Positions 46,312 to 60,779 of a stretch of DNA of 64,000 nucleotides are shown here, in pieces. How positions within the stretch are numbered: the stretch's first letter is position 1; each line of letters opens with the position of its first letter. Made by a program: the position numbers and the translations under genes. Location of the stretch: contig NZ_VIVL01000002.1 in the NCBI RefSeq assembly GCF_007828835.1, forward strand, positions 248,001 to 312,000. The letters are read 5' to 3'. The notes under the pieces were generated by a model, which did no database searches, was not told the origin of the DNA, and saw nothing but the letters and a program-made list of their open reading frames with translations. This DNA comes from Variovorax beijingensis. Its GTDB lineage: Bacteria > Pseudomonadota > Gammaproteobacteria > Burkholderiales > Burkholderiaceae_C.

Positions 46312-47424
46312 ATGCCATTGCCCGCACCCTCCGCACCGCCAGAACGCGTCGACATCCAGCTCGGCGAACGCAGCTACCCGATCCTGATCGGCGCCGGCCT
46401 GCTGGACGACCCCCAGAGCTTCGCCGCCGTGCCCGCGGCCGCCAGTGCGCTGGTCGTCAGCAACACCACGGTGGCGCCGCTCTACGCCCAGGCCTTGCGA
46501 GCGGCGTTGGCCGGGCGCTTCCGCACCGTGCACCTGCTCGAGCTGCCCGACGGCGAGGTGCACAAGAACCTTGAGACCCTGAACCTCATCTTCGATGCGC
46601 TGCTCGGCCACGGCAGTGACCGCAAGACCGTGCTGTTCGCCCTGGGCGGCGGCGTGGTGGGCGACATGACGGGCTTTGCCGCCGCCAGCTACATGCGCGG
46701 CGTACCCTTTGTGCAGGTGCCGACCACGCTGCTGGCGCAGGTCGATTCGTCGGTCGGCGGCAAGACCGCCATCAACCACCCGCTCGGAAAGAACATGATC
46801 GGCGCGTTCTACCAGCCGCAGCTGGTGGTGTGCGACCTGGGCACGCTGCAGACGCTGCCGCCGCGCGAGCTCAGCGCGGGCCTGGCCGAGGTCATCAAGT
46901 ACGGTCCGATCCACGACATGGCTTTCTTCGACTGGATCGAGGCGAATGTCGACGCGCTGGTGGCGCGCGAGCCGGCGGCACTCGCCTACGCGGTCAAGCG
47001 CAGCTGCGAGATCAAGGCGCTGGTCGTCGGCCAGGACGAGCGCGAGACCGGCCTGCGGGCCATCCTGAACTTCGGCCACACCTTCGGCCATGCGATCGAG
47101 TCGGGCCTGGGCTACGGCGAGTGGCTGCATGGCGAAGCGGTCGGCTGCGGCATGGTGATGGCGGCGCACCTGTCGCAGCGGCTCGGCGGCGTCGATGCGG
47201 CGTTCGTCGAACGGCTCACGCGGCTGATCGGGCGTGCCGGCCTGCCGACCGTCGGCCCCGCGCTGGGAGCGGAGCGCTATCTCGAACTGATGCGGGTCGA
47301 CAAGAAATCCGAAGCCGGCGAGATCCGCTTCGTGGTGATCGACAAACCGGGCTCCGCTGCCGTCAGCAGCGCGCCCGACGCGCTGGTGCGCGAAGTGCTC
47401 GCGCGGTGCTGCCAGGCGGAATGA
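46312..47424 (+). CDS. aroB: 3-dehydroquinate synthase
   Basis: This 370-residue NAD- and metal-dependent enzyme makes 3-dehydroquinate from DAHP, the second step of the shikimate pathway. The NAD-binding [15 protein letters not shown], the [20 protein letters not shown] segment and the metal ligands in [12 protein letters not shown] are diagnostic. It follows aroK by 31 bases. Confidence 0.97.
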   Translation: MPLPAPSAPPERVDIQLGERSYPILIGAGLLDDPQSFAAVPAAASALVVSNTTVAPLYAQALRAALAGRFRTVHLLELPDGEVHKNLETLNLIFDALLGHGSDRKTVLFALGGGVVGDMTGFAAASYMRGVPFVQVPTTLLAQVDSSVGGKTAINHPLGKNMIGAFYQPQLVVCDLGTLQTLPPRELSAGLAEVIKYGPIHDMAFFDWIEANVDALVAREPAALAYAVKRSCEIKALVVGQDERETGLRAILNFGHTFGHAIESGLGYGEWLHGEAVGCGMVMAAHLSQRLGGVDAAFVERLTRLIGRAGLPTVGPALGAERYLELMRVDKKSEAGEIRFVVIDKPGSAAVSSAPDALVREVLARCCQAE

Positions 47425-47446
47425 GCGCGGCGCCGAGGGTGCACCG

Positions 47447-48577
47447 ATGAGCCTCGCGGCTTATGCCTGCCACCCCGCGCGCTCGCGCGGGAGGCGCCAT
47501 GCCGAGCCGCCGGCGCCCACGCGCGACGCCTTCCAGCGCGACCGCGACCGCATCGTGCATTCCACCGCGTTCCGGCGGCTGGTCTACAAGACGCAGGTTT
47601 TCCTGAACCACGAAGGCGACCTGTTCCGCACCCGGCTCACGCATTCGCTCGAAGTCGCGCAGCTGGGCCGTTCCATCGCACGGGCCCTGCGCATCAACGA
47701 GGATCTGGTGGAGGCGATCGCCCTCGCGCACGACCTTGGCCACACGCCGTTCGGCCATGCGGGGCAGGACGCGCTCAACGCCTGCATGGAAGGCCACGGC
47801 GGCTTCGAGCACAACCTGCAGAGCCTGCGCGTGGTCGACGCCCTGGAGCATCGCTATCCGCAGTACGACGGCCTGAATCTCAGCTTCGAGACTCGCGAGG
47901 GCATCCTCAAGCACTGTTCGCGCGCCAATGCCGAGCGCCTGGAGGCAGGCGAGCCGAACGGCGTGGCGCGTCGCTTCCTGGACCGCACGCAGCCGGGCCT
48001 CGAGGCGCAGCTCTGCAACCTGGCCGACGCGATTGCCTACAACGCGCACGACATCGACGACGGCGTGCGCTCCGGGCTCATCAACGTCGAGCAGCTCGGC
48101 GAGGTGGAGCTGTTCGAGCGCTACCGCCGCGAAGCGCTGGCCGAGTACCCCCGGCTGGAAGGGCGGCGCGTGCTCTACGAAACCATCCGGCGCATGCTGA
48201 GCGCCCAGGTCTACGATGTGATCGACGCCACCCGTGCGGCCCTGGAAACCGCGAAGCCGGTCGATGCCGACGGTGTGCGCAACGCGCCGCCGCTCGTTGC
48301 GTTCAGCGAAACCATGCAGGCGCAATCCAACGAGCTCAAGACCTTCCTGTTCCGCAACCTCTACCGCCATCCGCAGGTGAGGCAGACCACCGACCAGGCG
48401 CAGCAGGTGGTGAGGGAGCTCTTCGAGGCCTATCTGGAGCGCGGCGCCGAGATGCCCGTTTCCTACGCGGACCGCTACGACCGGCATCGCGCCGTGGCCG
48501 ACTACATCGCCGGCATGACCGACCGCTTCGCCATGCGCGAGCATGAACGGCTGACCGGCCGGCGGGGGATTTCATGA
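47447..48577 (+). CDS. dgt: Deoxyguanosinetriphosphate triphosphohydrolase-like protein
   Basis: This 376-residue HD-domain protein removes triphosphate from dNTPs. The metal ligands are H66 (RLTHSLE), H95-D96 (AHDLGHTPFGH) and the Asp of NLADAIAYNAHDIDD. The FRRLVYKTQVF start of the core is typical of the Dgt family's type 2 branch, about 375 residues long. It probably helps control nucleotide pools. The gene is 22 bases after aroB and overlaps the transporter gene by ATGA. Confidence 0.94.
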   Translation: MSLAAYACHPARSRGRRHAEPPAPTRDAFQRDRDRIVHSTAFRRLVYKTQVFLNHEGDLFRTRLTHSLEVAQLGRSIARALRINEDLVEAIALAHDLGHTPFGHAGQDALNACMEGHGGFEHNLQSLRVVDALEHRYPQYDGLNLSFETREGILKHCSRANAERLEAGEPNGVARRFLDRTQPGLEAQLCNLADAIAYNAHDIDDGVRSGLINVEQLGEVELFERYRREALAEYPRLEGRRVLYETIRRMLSAQVYDVIDATRAALETAKPVDADGVRNAPPLVAFSETMQAQSNELKTFLFRNLYRHPQVRQTTDQAQQVVRELFEAYLERGAEMPVSYADRYDRHRAVADYIAGMTDRFAMREHERLTGRRGIS

Positions 48578-49830
48578 ATTCTGCGGCCATCGCCTCCGCG
48601 CGCGTTCCCGCCGCCGCCTTTGCCGTGGTGCTCGGCGGCGTCAGCGCCGCGCTGCACCTGGGCAAGCTGCCGCCCGCGGTGCCGGCGCTGCAGGCGTCGC
48701 TCGGCATCGACCTGGTCGAGGCCGGGTTCCTGCTGTCGCTGGTGCAGGTGGCGAGCATGAGCATGGGACTGATCGCCGGGCTCGCGGCCGACACGATCGG
48801 CCTGCGCCGCAGCATGCTGACCGGCCTCGTGGTGCTGACGGTGGCGAGCCTGCTGGGCGGCGCCGTCGGCGCGGGGCTCCTGGGCGGCACCTTTGCGGTG
48901 CAATGGCTGCTCGGCCTGCGCGCGCTCGAAGGCATCGGCTTTCTGCTGGCGGTCATGCCGGGGCCAGGGCTGATCCGCGCATTGACCCCTGCTGGTGCGG
49001 ACAAGGCCGCGCTGGGCGTCTGGGGCGCCTACATGCCGCTCGGTGTTGCGCTTGCGCTGCTTTTCGGGCCCGCATTGATCGCCTGGGGCGGATGGGCCGA
49101 CTGGTGGTGGACGCTGTCGGCCGTGTCGGCCGCGGCGGCGCTCTGGTTGTGGCTGGCGGTGCCCGCGGACGCGTTTCGTGCGGCTGGCGGCATGGCCGGC
49201 GGCTGGCCGTCGCGCCTGCGCGCCACGGTCGGCGCACGCGCTCCCTGGATGATCGCGCTGACCTTTGCCGTGTATTCGGCCCAGTGGATGGCGGTGATCG
49301 GCTTTCTTCCGGCCATCTATGCCGGTGCCGGCGTGCCGGCCGGCTGGGGCGCGGTGCTCACTGCGGTGGCGGCCGCGATGAACATCGTCGGCAACGTCGC
49401 GGGCGGCCGCTGGCTGCAGCGCGGTGTCGCGCCCGAGCGCCTGCTCCAGGCGGGTTTCCTGGCCATGGCGCTGGGCGGTCTTGCGGCCTTCGCACAGGTG
49501 GGGCAGGGCGCCGACTCACTTGGCCTGCCGCCGGTGCTTCGCTACGCCGCAGTCTGCGTCTTTTCGCTCGGCGGCGGCATGGTGCCGGCGACCCTGTTTT
49601 TGCTCGGTGTCCGGCTGGCGCCGGGCCCGTCCACGGTTTCCACCACCGTCGGGCTCATGCAGCAGGCGTCTTCGCTGGGGCAGTTTCTGGCGCCGCCGGC
49701 GGTGGCCTGGGTGGCGCTGCGCGCCGGCGGCTGGCACTGGACCTGGACTGCCACGCTCGCATGTTCGCTGGCGGGCATGGCCCTGGCGCGGCGCCTCGGC
49801 AAAATTCGCCCTGCGGCGGAGGTGGCATGA
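48574..49830 (+). CDS. Major facilitator superfamily transporter (CynX/NimT-like)
   Basis: This 418-residue protein has about twelve hydrophobic helices in two halves. The loop between helices 2 and 3 reads GLAADTIGLRRSM, a divergent form of the MFS G-x-x-x-D-R-x-G-R-R motif. It looks closest to the CynX/NimT branch, but the substrate is unknown. It is translationally coupled to dgt on one side and DUF1415 on the other. Confidence 0.88.
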   Translation: MNSAAIASARVPAAAFAVVLGGVSAALHLGKLPPAVPALQASLGIDLVEAGFLLSLVQVASMSMGLIAGLAADTIGLRRSMLTGLVVLTVASLLGGAVGAGLLGGTFAVQWLLGLRALEGIGFLLAVMPGPGLIRALTPAGADKAALGVWGAYMPLGVALALLFGPALIAWGGWADWWWTLSAVSAAAALWLWLAVPADAFRAAGGMAGGWPSRLRATVGARAPWMIALTFAVYSAQWMAVIGFLPAIYAGAGVPAGWGAVLTAVAAAMNIVGNVAGGRWLQRGVAPERLLQAGFLAMALGGLAAFAQVGQGADSLGLPPVLRYAAVCVFSLGGGMVPATLFLLGVRLAPGPSTVSTTVGLMQQASSLGQFLAPPAVAWVALRAGGWHWTWTATLACSLAGMALARRLGKIRPAAEVA

Positions 49831-50402
49831 CCGGTCCGGCGACAATCGATGCCATCCAGGCCGAAGCCGACATGCGGCGCTGGCTCGAACGCGCGGTGAT
49901 CGGGCTCAACCTGTGCCCGTTCGCGAAAGCGGTGCACGTGAAGGCGCAGATCCGCTATGCCGTGTACCTGCCCACCGACGAAGCCGCGCTGATCGACATG
50001 CTCCTGGCAGAGGCCGATGAACTCGCCGCGCTCGATGCCTCCGTGCGCGACACCACCTTGCTGATAGCACCCAACACCTTGGCCGATTTTCTGGACTTCA
50101 ACGACTTCACGGCGCGCGCCGAACGCCGGCTCGCGCGCGCGGGTTTCGACGGCGTGTTTCAGCTCGCGAGCTTTCATCCGCGGTTCCAGTTTGCAGATAC
50201 CGAGGCCGACGACATCGGCAATGCCACCAACCGCGCGCCGTACCCCACGCTGCACCTGCTGCGCGAAGACAGCATGAGCCGCGCGGTCGAGGCCTTTCCC
50301 GAGGCCGAAGCCATTTTCGAACGCAACATCGAGACGCTTGAAGCGCTGGGGCCGGATGGCTGGGCCGCGCTGGATGTAGGCCCGGGGAGCGCCCGGCCAT
50401 GA
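49827..50402 (+). CDS. DUF1415 family protein
   Basis: This 191-residue protein belongs to an uncharacterised family. It begins with a helical segment and then the conserved GLNLCPFAKAV motif, which contains a single Cys that might be functional, followed by DTTLLIAPNTL, FLDFNDF and a QLASFHPRFQFADT segment with a conserved His. I know no function. It overlaps the transporter upstream and the methyltransferase downstream by ATGA. Confidence 0.9.
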   Translation: MTGPATIDAIQAEADMRRWLERAVIGLNLCPFAKAVHVKAQIRYAVYLPTDEAALIDMLLAEADELAALDASVRDTTLLIAPNTLADFLDFNDFTARAERRLARAGFDGVFQLASFHPRFQFADTEADDIGNATNRAPYPTLHLLREDSMSRAVEAFPEAEAIFERNIETLEALGPDGWAALDVGPGSARP

Positions 50403-51283
50403 GCGCGCAAGCAACCAGCAGGGCCGTGAAGACGGCCAAGACCGCCAAGGCCGAGGCCGAACTGGCGGAGATCCTGCGGCCGGGCCAGTCCATCGAGCTT
50501 TTGAAGGAGCTGCATATCCTCACGCGCGAAGGTCGGCTCAACCAGGATTCGCGGCGCAAGCTCAAGCAGGTCTACCACCTGTTCCAGTTCATCGAGCAGC
50601 TGCTGCGCGAACTGCCGGGCGGCGGCGCGGAAGCCACGCTGGCCGACCATGGCGCCGGCAAGTCGTACTTGGGCTTCATCATCTACGACCTGTTCTTCCG
50701 CTCGCGCCAGGGTGGCCACGTCTACGGCATCGAGACGCGCAGCGAACTGGTCGAGAAATCGCGCGCATTGGCACGCCAGCTCGGCTTCGACCGCATGTCC
50801 TTCCTGAACCTCACCGTGGCCGAGTCGGCCCAGGCGAGCGAGCTGCCGGAGCGCATCGACGTGGTCACCGCGCTGCACGCCTGCGACACGGCCACCGACG
50901 ACGCGATCGCCTTCGGGCTCGCGAAGAAGGCGCGCTGCATGGTGCTGGTGCCCTGCTGCCAGGCCGAGGTGGCGGCCTGCCTGCGCGAAACCAAGGCGCT
51001 GGCCCTGTCGCGCACGCCATTGGCCGAGCTTTGGCGCCATCCGCTGCACACGCGCGAAATCGGCAGCCAGCTCACCAACGTGCTGCGCTGCCTGTACCTC
51101 GAGGCCCATGGCTACAGCGTCACCGTCACCGAACTGGTGGGCTGGGAGCACAGCATGAAGAACGAGCTGATCCTGGCGCGCCACACCGGGCAGCGCAAGG
51201 CCGGTGCGGCGGCGCGGCTCGGCGAACTGCTGTCGCAGTTCGGGCTCGACACCCTGGGCGAGACGCGGTTTCGCCTGCACTGA
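50399..51283 (+). CDS. SAM-dependent methyltransferase of the METTL25/RRNAD1-like type
   Basis: This 294-residue protein has the SAM-binding motif LADHGAGKSYLGF (residues 81-93), an acidic post-I segment GIETRSELV, the HACDTATDDAI motif (160-170) and a VPCCQAE motif (184-190). The HACDT and PCC segments resemble eukaryotic METTL25/RRNAD1-like and tRNA-methylase-like proteins. The target, whether RNA, protein or small molecule, is unknown. It is coupled to DUF1415. Confidence 0.82.
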   Translation: MSAQATSRAVKTAKTAKAEAELAEILRPGQSIELLKELHILTREGRLNQDSRRKLKQVYHLFQFIEQLLRELPGGGAEATLADHGAGKSYLGFIIYDLFFRSRQGGHVYGIETRSELVEKSRALARQLGFDRMSFLNLTVAESAQASELPERIDVVTALHACDTATDDAIAFGLAKKARCMVLVPCCQAEVAACLRETKALALSRTPLAELWRHPLHTREIGSQLTNVLRCLYLEAHGYSVTVTELVGWEHSMKNELILARHTGQRKAGAAARLGELLSQFGLDTLGETRFRLH

Positions 51284-51317
51284 GCTCCCTCCAAAGCACA
51301 TAGCGTCACGTCACGCC

Positions 51318-52013
51318 ATGGCCCGCCTGCCCCGTCTCACGCTCCCCGGCCTGCCACACCACGTGATCCAGCGCGGCAACAACCGCCAGGCCATCTTCGT
51401 CGACCGCGCCGACCACGAGCGGCTGCTCGGCCTGATGGCGGACGCGGCCCCGCGCTTCGGCGTGGCACTGCATGCCTATGTGCTGATGGACAACCATTTC
51501 CATCTGCTGGCCACGCCCGACACGGCCACCGGGCTGCCGCAGTTCATGCAGGCGGTGGGGCGCAGCTACGTGCGCTATTTCAACGACCGCCACGGTCGCA
51601 GCGGCACCCTGTGGGAAGGGCGCTACCGATCGACCTTGATCCAGACCGACCGCTATCTGCTGACCTGCATGGCGTACATCGACCTGAACCCCGTGCGGGC
51701 CGGCATGGTGTCGGACGCGCGCGACTTTCCATGGTCCAGCCATGGACATTACGCAGGCCTGCGGCATGACAAGCTGCTGACGCCGCATCCGCTCTACTGG
51801 GAGCTGGGCAACACCCCCTTTGCCCGCGAGGCGGCGTACGTCGAACTGGTGCGCGGCGGCGTGCGTGCGGCCGACCAGGGCACGCTGACCGAGGCCACCT
51901 TGCGGGGCTGGGCAGCCGGCGATGCGGATTTTCTTGCGTCGCTTCAGAAAGCGACCGAACGCCGCGTTGCCAAAGCCAAGGCCGGGCGTCCGCCGGCGGC
52001 GTCCGATTCCTGA
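51318..52013 (+). CDS. REP-associated tyrosine transposase (Y1_Tnp, RAYT)
   Basis: This 231-residue single-strand transposase belongs to the IS200/IS605-related HUH family. The start MARLPRLTLPGLPHHVIQRGNNRQ, the metal-binding HUH motif H60-F-H62 in MDNHFHLL, a Tyr-rich helix (GRSYVRYFNDR) that should hold the nucleophile, and the WEGRYRSTLI segment are family features. It appears intact. RAYTs usually persist as single-copy domesticated genes that mobilise short palindromes. The downstream gap holds two related short repeats. ATG 51318 is preferred over an earlier start inside the methyltransferase gene. Confidence 0.93.
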   Translation: MARLPRLTLPGLPHHVIQRGNNRQAIFVDRADHERLLGLMADAAPRFGVALHAYVLMDNHFHLLATPDTATGLPQFMQAVGRSYVRYFNDRHGRSGTLWEGRYRSTLIQTDRYLLTCMAYIDLNPVRAGMVSDARDFPWSSHGHYAGLRHDKLLTPHPLYWELGNTPFAREAAYVELVRGGVRAADQGTLTEATLRGWAAGDADFLASLQKATERRVAKAKAGRPPAASDS

Positions 52014-52052
52014 GCTGAAGCTTCCCAGCGCACGACTTCGAAGGGAGTCTTT

Positions 52053-52070
52053 GCTATCTTTATTGATATG
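52053..52070. repeat. Dispersed GCTAT/ATA-G short hairpin repeat, copy 2 (degenerate)
   Basis: TTTGCTATCTTTATTGATATG lies between the transposase and gltB. It shares the TTTGCTATC start with copy 3 at 60803, but its right arm is altered. Confidence 0.4.
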
Positions 52071-52074
52071 TCCC

Positions 52075-52130
52075 TAATTTTATTCTGACCATAAGAGTCG
52101 GGATTTAATTGGAATCTGACCCCATTTAAA
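52075..52130. repeat. Pair of TCTGACC direct repeats 3' of the transposase
   Basis: Two related units, TAATTTTATTCTGACCATAA (52075-52094) and TAATTGGAATCTGACCCCAT (52106-52125), share TAATT-x5-TCTGACC and are 31 bases apart. The reverse strand reads GGGGTCAGATTCCAATTA, a sequence I associate with ends of RAYT-linked elements. They lie between the transposase and the gltB promoter. Confidence 0.6.
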
Positions 52131-52134
52131 GTGT

Positions 52135-52163
52135 TTGGCATTCTTTGTGCATCGCAATATCCT
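52135..52163 (+). promoter_or_regulatory. gltB promoter
   Basis: TTGGCA (52135-52140), a 17-base spacer and TATCCT (52158-52163) form a good housekeeping promoter. Transcription would start near 52170, leaving a leader of about 27 bases with the AAGGAG ribosome site. Confidence 0.6.
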
Positions 52164-52196
52164 TCTCTTCCCTGCGAAAAACTGAAGGAGTGCGCC

Positions 52197-56945
<4,749 letters not shown>

Positions 56946-56979
56946 GCGGCAACGAAAACGAAGAACAGAGGAAAGCACG

Positions 56980-58458
<1,479 letters not shown>

Positions 58459-58474
58459 TTTTTGTTTCAGTTTT

Positions 58475-58550
58475 GCGGGGCCGGCCACGGCCCCGCTATC
58501 ATTCGCGGAAACCGCATGCCGGGATGCCTGAGAAGGTGCCCGGCTTTTTT
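58475..58550 (+). terminator. Tandem hairpins after gltD, the second an intrinsic terminator
   Basis: The first hairpin (58475-58496) has the stem GCGGGGCC/GGCCCCGC without a T run. The second (58518-58550) pairs GCCGGG with CCCGGC, followed directly by six T. The last T lies seven bases before the mlaF start codon, so mlaF must have a promoter inside or after this region or depend on read-through. Confidence 0.8.
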
Positions 58551-58556
58551 ATTGAG

Positions 58557-59384
58557 ATGGAATCAGCCGCACCACCGCCACACCCCTTTGTCGAATTCCG
58601 CGACGTTTCGTTCGGCTACGGCGCGCGGGCGATCCTCGGCGGTGTGTCGTTTGCCGTGCCGCGCGGCAAGGTGACGGCGCTGATGGGCGCCTCGGGCGGC
58701 GGCAAGACCACCGTGCTGCGGCTCATCGGCGGCCAGCAGCGGGCGCAGCGCGGCGAGGTGCTTTTCGACGGCCAGGACGTCGGCAGGTTCGATGCCGCCG
58801 GGCTGTACAAGGCGCGGCGCCGCATGGGCATGCTGTTCCAGTTCGGTGCCCTGTTCACCGACATGAGCGTGTTCGACAACGTCGCGTTTCCGCTGCGCGA
58901 GCACACGCAGCTCTCGGAAGCGCTGGTGCGCGACATCGTGCTCATGAAGCTCGACGCGGTGGGCTTGCGCGGCGCGCGCGACCTGATGCCCAGCGAGGTG
59001 TCCGGCGGCATGGCGCGGCGCGTGGCCCTCGCGCGCGCCATTGCGCTCGATCCCGACCTCGTGATGTACGACGAACCCTTTGCCGGCCTCGACCCGATTT
59101 CCCTCGGCACGGCCGCGCGGCTGATCCGCCAGCTCAACGACACGCTGGGGCTGACCAGCATCGTCGTGTCGCACGATCTCGAGGAAACCTTCCGCATCGC
59201 CGACCACGTGATCATCCTGGCCAACGGCGGCATCGCTGCGCAGGGCACGCCTGCAGAGGTGCGCGAGAGCGCCGATCCATTGGTGCATCAGTTCGTCAAT
59301 GCACTGCCCGACGGGCCGGTGCACTTTCACTACCCCGTCGTCGGCATCGAGGAAGATTTCGGCAATGGAGGAGGGCAGGCATGA
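58557..59384 (+). CDS. mlaF: Phospholipid ABC transporter ATP-binding protein MlaF
   Basis: This 275-residue ATPase powers the Mla system, which keeps phospholipids out of the outer leaflet of the outer membrane. Walker A is GASGGGKTT, the signature SGGMARRVALARA and Walker B LVMYDEPFAGLDP. ATG 58557 is taken as the start; an in-frame ATG at 58524 lies within the gltD terminator and is unlikely. The C-terminus is followed by a repeat-derived spacer before mlaE instead of the usual direct overlap. Confidence 0.94.
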   Translation: MESAAPPPHPFVEFRDVSFGYGARAILGGVSFAVPRGKVTALMGASGGGKTTVLRLIGGQQRAQRGEVLFDGQDVGRFDAAGLYKARRRMGMLFQFGALFTDMSVFDNVAFPLREHTQLSEALVRDIVLMKLDAVGLRGARDLMPSEVSGGMARRVALARAIALDPDLVMYDEPFAGLDPISLGTAARLIRQLNDTLGLTSIVVSHDLEETFRIADHVIILANGGIAAQGTPAEVRESADPLVHQFVNALPDGPVHFHYPVVGIEEDFGNGGGQA

Positions 59385-59470
59385 GCGCAGCGATGGACCG
59401 CCCCCAGCAAGCGAAGATCCCCTCGGGGGGCAGCGAGGGCACGAAGTGCCGAGCGTGGGGGCAGCCATGA
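59381..59470 (+). CDS. Putative 29-residue micro-ORF linking mlaF and mlaE
   Basis: This open frame begins with an ATG that overlaps the mlaF stop (ATGA) and ends with a TGA that overlaps the mlaE start (ATGA). It consists almost entirely of the GC-rich repeat at 59395-59461 (MSAAMDRPQQAK..., with KCRAWG near the end). It has no recognisable domain, and the peptide itself may be without function. Its translation could carry ribosomes from mlaF to mlaE and so preserve coupling. Confidence 0.4.
   Translation: MSAAMDRPQQAKIPSGGSEGTKCRAWGQP
59395..59461. repeat. GC-rich dispersed-type repeat inserted between mlaF and mlaE
   Basis: The sequence contains GACCGCCCCCAGC, CCCCTCGGGGGGC, the small palindrome GGCACGAAGTGCC and GAGCGTGGGGGC. 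Outer CCCCC and GGGGG blocks can pair. I recall similar elements as frequent in Variovorax and Acidovorax intergenic regions, but this needs a search. It shares the CCCCT...GGGGG and GGGGG...GGC layout with the element at 7934. Confidence 0.55.
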
Positions 59471-60249
59471 GCTGGTGGAACCCCGCCGACATCGGCTTTG
59501 CCGTGCGCAGCAAGCTGGCCGACCTGGGCTACGGCGCCAAGCTGTTCCTGCGCCTGCTGGTGCGGGGGGCACGAAGCTTGCAGCGCTTCGGCCTGGTGCG
59601 CGACCAGATCCATTTCCTGGGTAACTACTCGCTGGCCATCATTGCGGTGTCGGGGCTCTTCGTCGGCTTCGTGCTGGGCCTGCAGATGTACTACGCGCTG
59701 CAGCGCTACGGCTCGTCCGAGGCGCTCGGACTTTTGGTGGCACTGAGCCTGGTGCGCGAGCTCGGGCCGGTGGTGGCGGCCCTGCTGTTCACGGGGCGTG
59801 CCGGTACTTCGCTCACCGCGGAGATCGGCCTCATGAAGGCCGGCGAGCAGCTCAGCGCCATGGAGATGATGGCGGTCGACCCGGTGCAGCGCATTCTTGC
59901 GCCGCGTTTCTGGGCCGGCGTGATCACGATGCCGCTGCTGGCGGCCGTGTTCAGCGCGGTCGGCATCATGGGCGGCTACGTGGTGGGCGTGCTGATGCTG
60001 GGTGTCGACCCGGGCGCGTTCTGGGGCCAGATGCAGGGCGGCGTCGACGTCTGGCGCGACGTGGGCAACGGCGTGATCAAGAGCATCGTGTTCGGTTTCA
60101 CCGTGACCTTCATCGCGCTGCTGCAGGGCTACGAGGCCCAGCCAACGCCCGAAGGCGTGTCGCGCGCGACGACGCGCACGGTGGTGATGGCGTCGCTCTC
60201 GGTGCTCGGGCTCGACTTCCTGCTCACGGCCATGATGTTCAGTATTTGA
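59467..60249 (+). CDS. mlaE: Phospholipid ABC transporter permease MlaE
   Basis: This 260-residue inner-membrane permease of the MlaE/YrbE family has about five to six helices. The conserved segments ALSLVRELGPVVAALLFTGRAGTSLTAEIG and EQLSAMEMMAVDP are diagnostic. It forms the MlaFEDB complex that moves phospholipids between membrane and periplasmic MlaC. ATG 59467 gives the family start and lies on the micro-ORF stop. Confidence 0.96.
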   Translation: MSWWNPADIGFAVRSKLADLGYGAKLFLRLLVRGARSLQRFGLVRDQIHFLGNYSLAIIAVSGLFVGFVLGLQMYYALQRYGSSEALGLLVALSLVRELGPVVAALLFTGRAGTSLTAEIGLMKAGEQLSAMEMMAVDPVQRILAPRFWAGVITMPLLAAVFSAVGIMGGYVVGVLMLGVDPGAFWGQMQGGVDVWRDVGNGVIKSIVFGFTVTFIALLQGYEAQPTPEGVSRATTRTVVMASLSVLGLDFLLTAMMFSI

Positions 60250-60287
60250 AGGAGCTCCGGCTCCAATCGTTCTAGAGAGTGCAAACC

Positions 60288-60779
60288 ATGCAACGTTCCA
60301 ACAACGACATCTGGGTCGGCCTGTTCGTGCTGATCGGCGGCGCGGCGCTGCTGTTCCTCGCGCTGCAGTCGGCCAACCTGCTGAGCCTGAATTTCCAGAA
60401 GACCTACAACGTCACCGCGCGTTTCGACAACATCGGCGGCCTCAAGCCGCAAACGGCGGTCAAGAGCGCCGGCGTGGTGGTCGGCCGCGTGGAATCCATC
60501 TCGTTCGACGACAAGTCTTTTCAGGCCAGCGTCACACTGGCATTGCAAAACCGTTACAGTTTTCCCAAGGACAGCTCGCTCAAGATCCTGACCAGTGGCC
60601 TGCTCGGCGAGCAGTACATCGGAATCGAGGCGGGCGCCGAGGAGAAGAACCTGCAAGCCGGCGACACCGTCACCTCGACCCAGTCGGCCGTGGTGCTGGA
60701 AAACCTGATCAGCCAGTTCCTCTACAGCAAGGCGGCCGAAGGAAACACTTCGACGCCGGGAACAGCCAACAAGAAATGA
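60288..60779 (+). CDS. mlaD: Phospholipid-binding MCE protein MlaD
   Basis: This 163-residue protein has one N-terminal membrane helix (WVGLFVLIGGAALLFLAL) and an MCE domain with VTARFDNIGGLKPQTAVKSAGVVVGRV, the usual family core. It forms a hexameric ring on MlaE. ATG 60288 is preferred over GTG 60279 because the AGAGAG ribosome site is then correctly spaced. A small GGAGCTCCGGCTCC hairpin lies between mlaE and this gene. Its stop overlaps mlaA. Confidence 0.95.
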   Translation: MQRSNNDIWVGLFVLIGGAALLFLALQSANLLSLNFQKTYNVTARFDNIGGLKPQTAVKSAGVVVGRVESISFDDKSFQASVTLALQNRYSFPKDSSLKILTSGLLGEQYIGIEAGAEEKNLQAGDTVTSTQSAVVLENLISQFLYSKAAEGNTSTPGTANKK

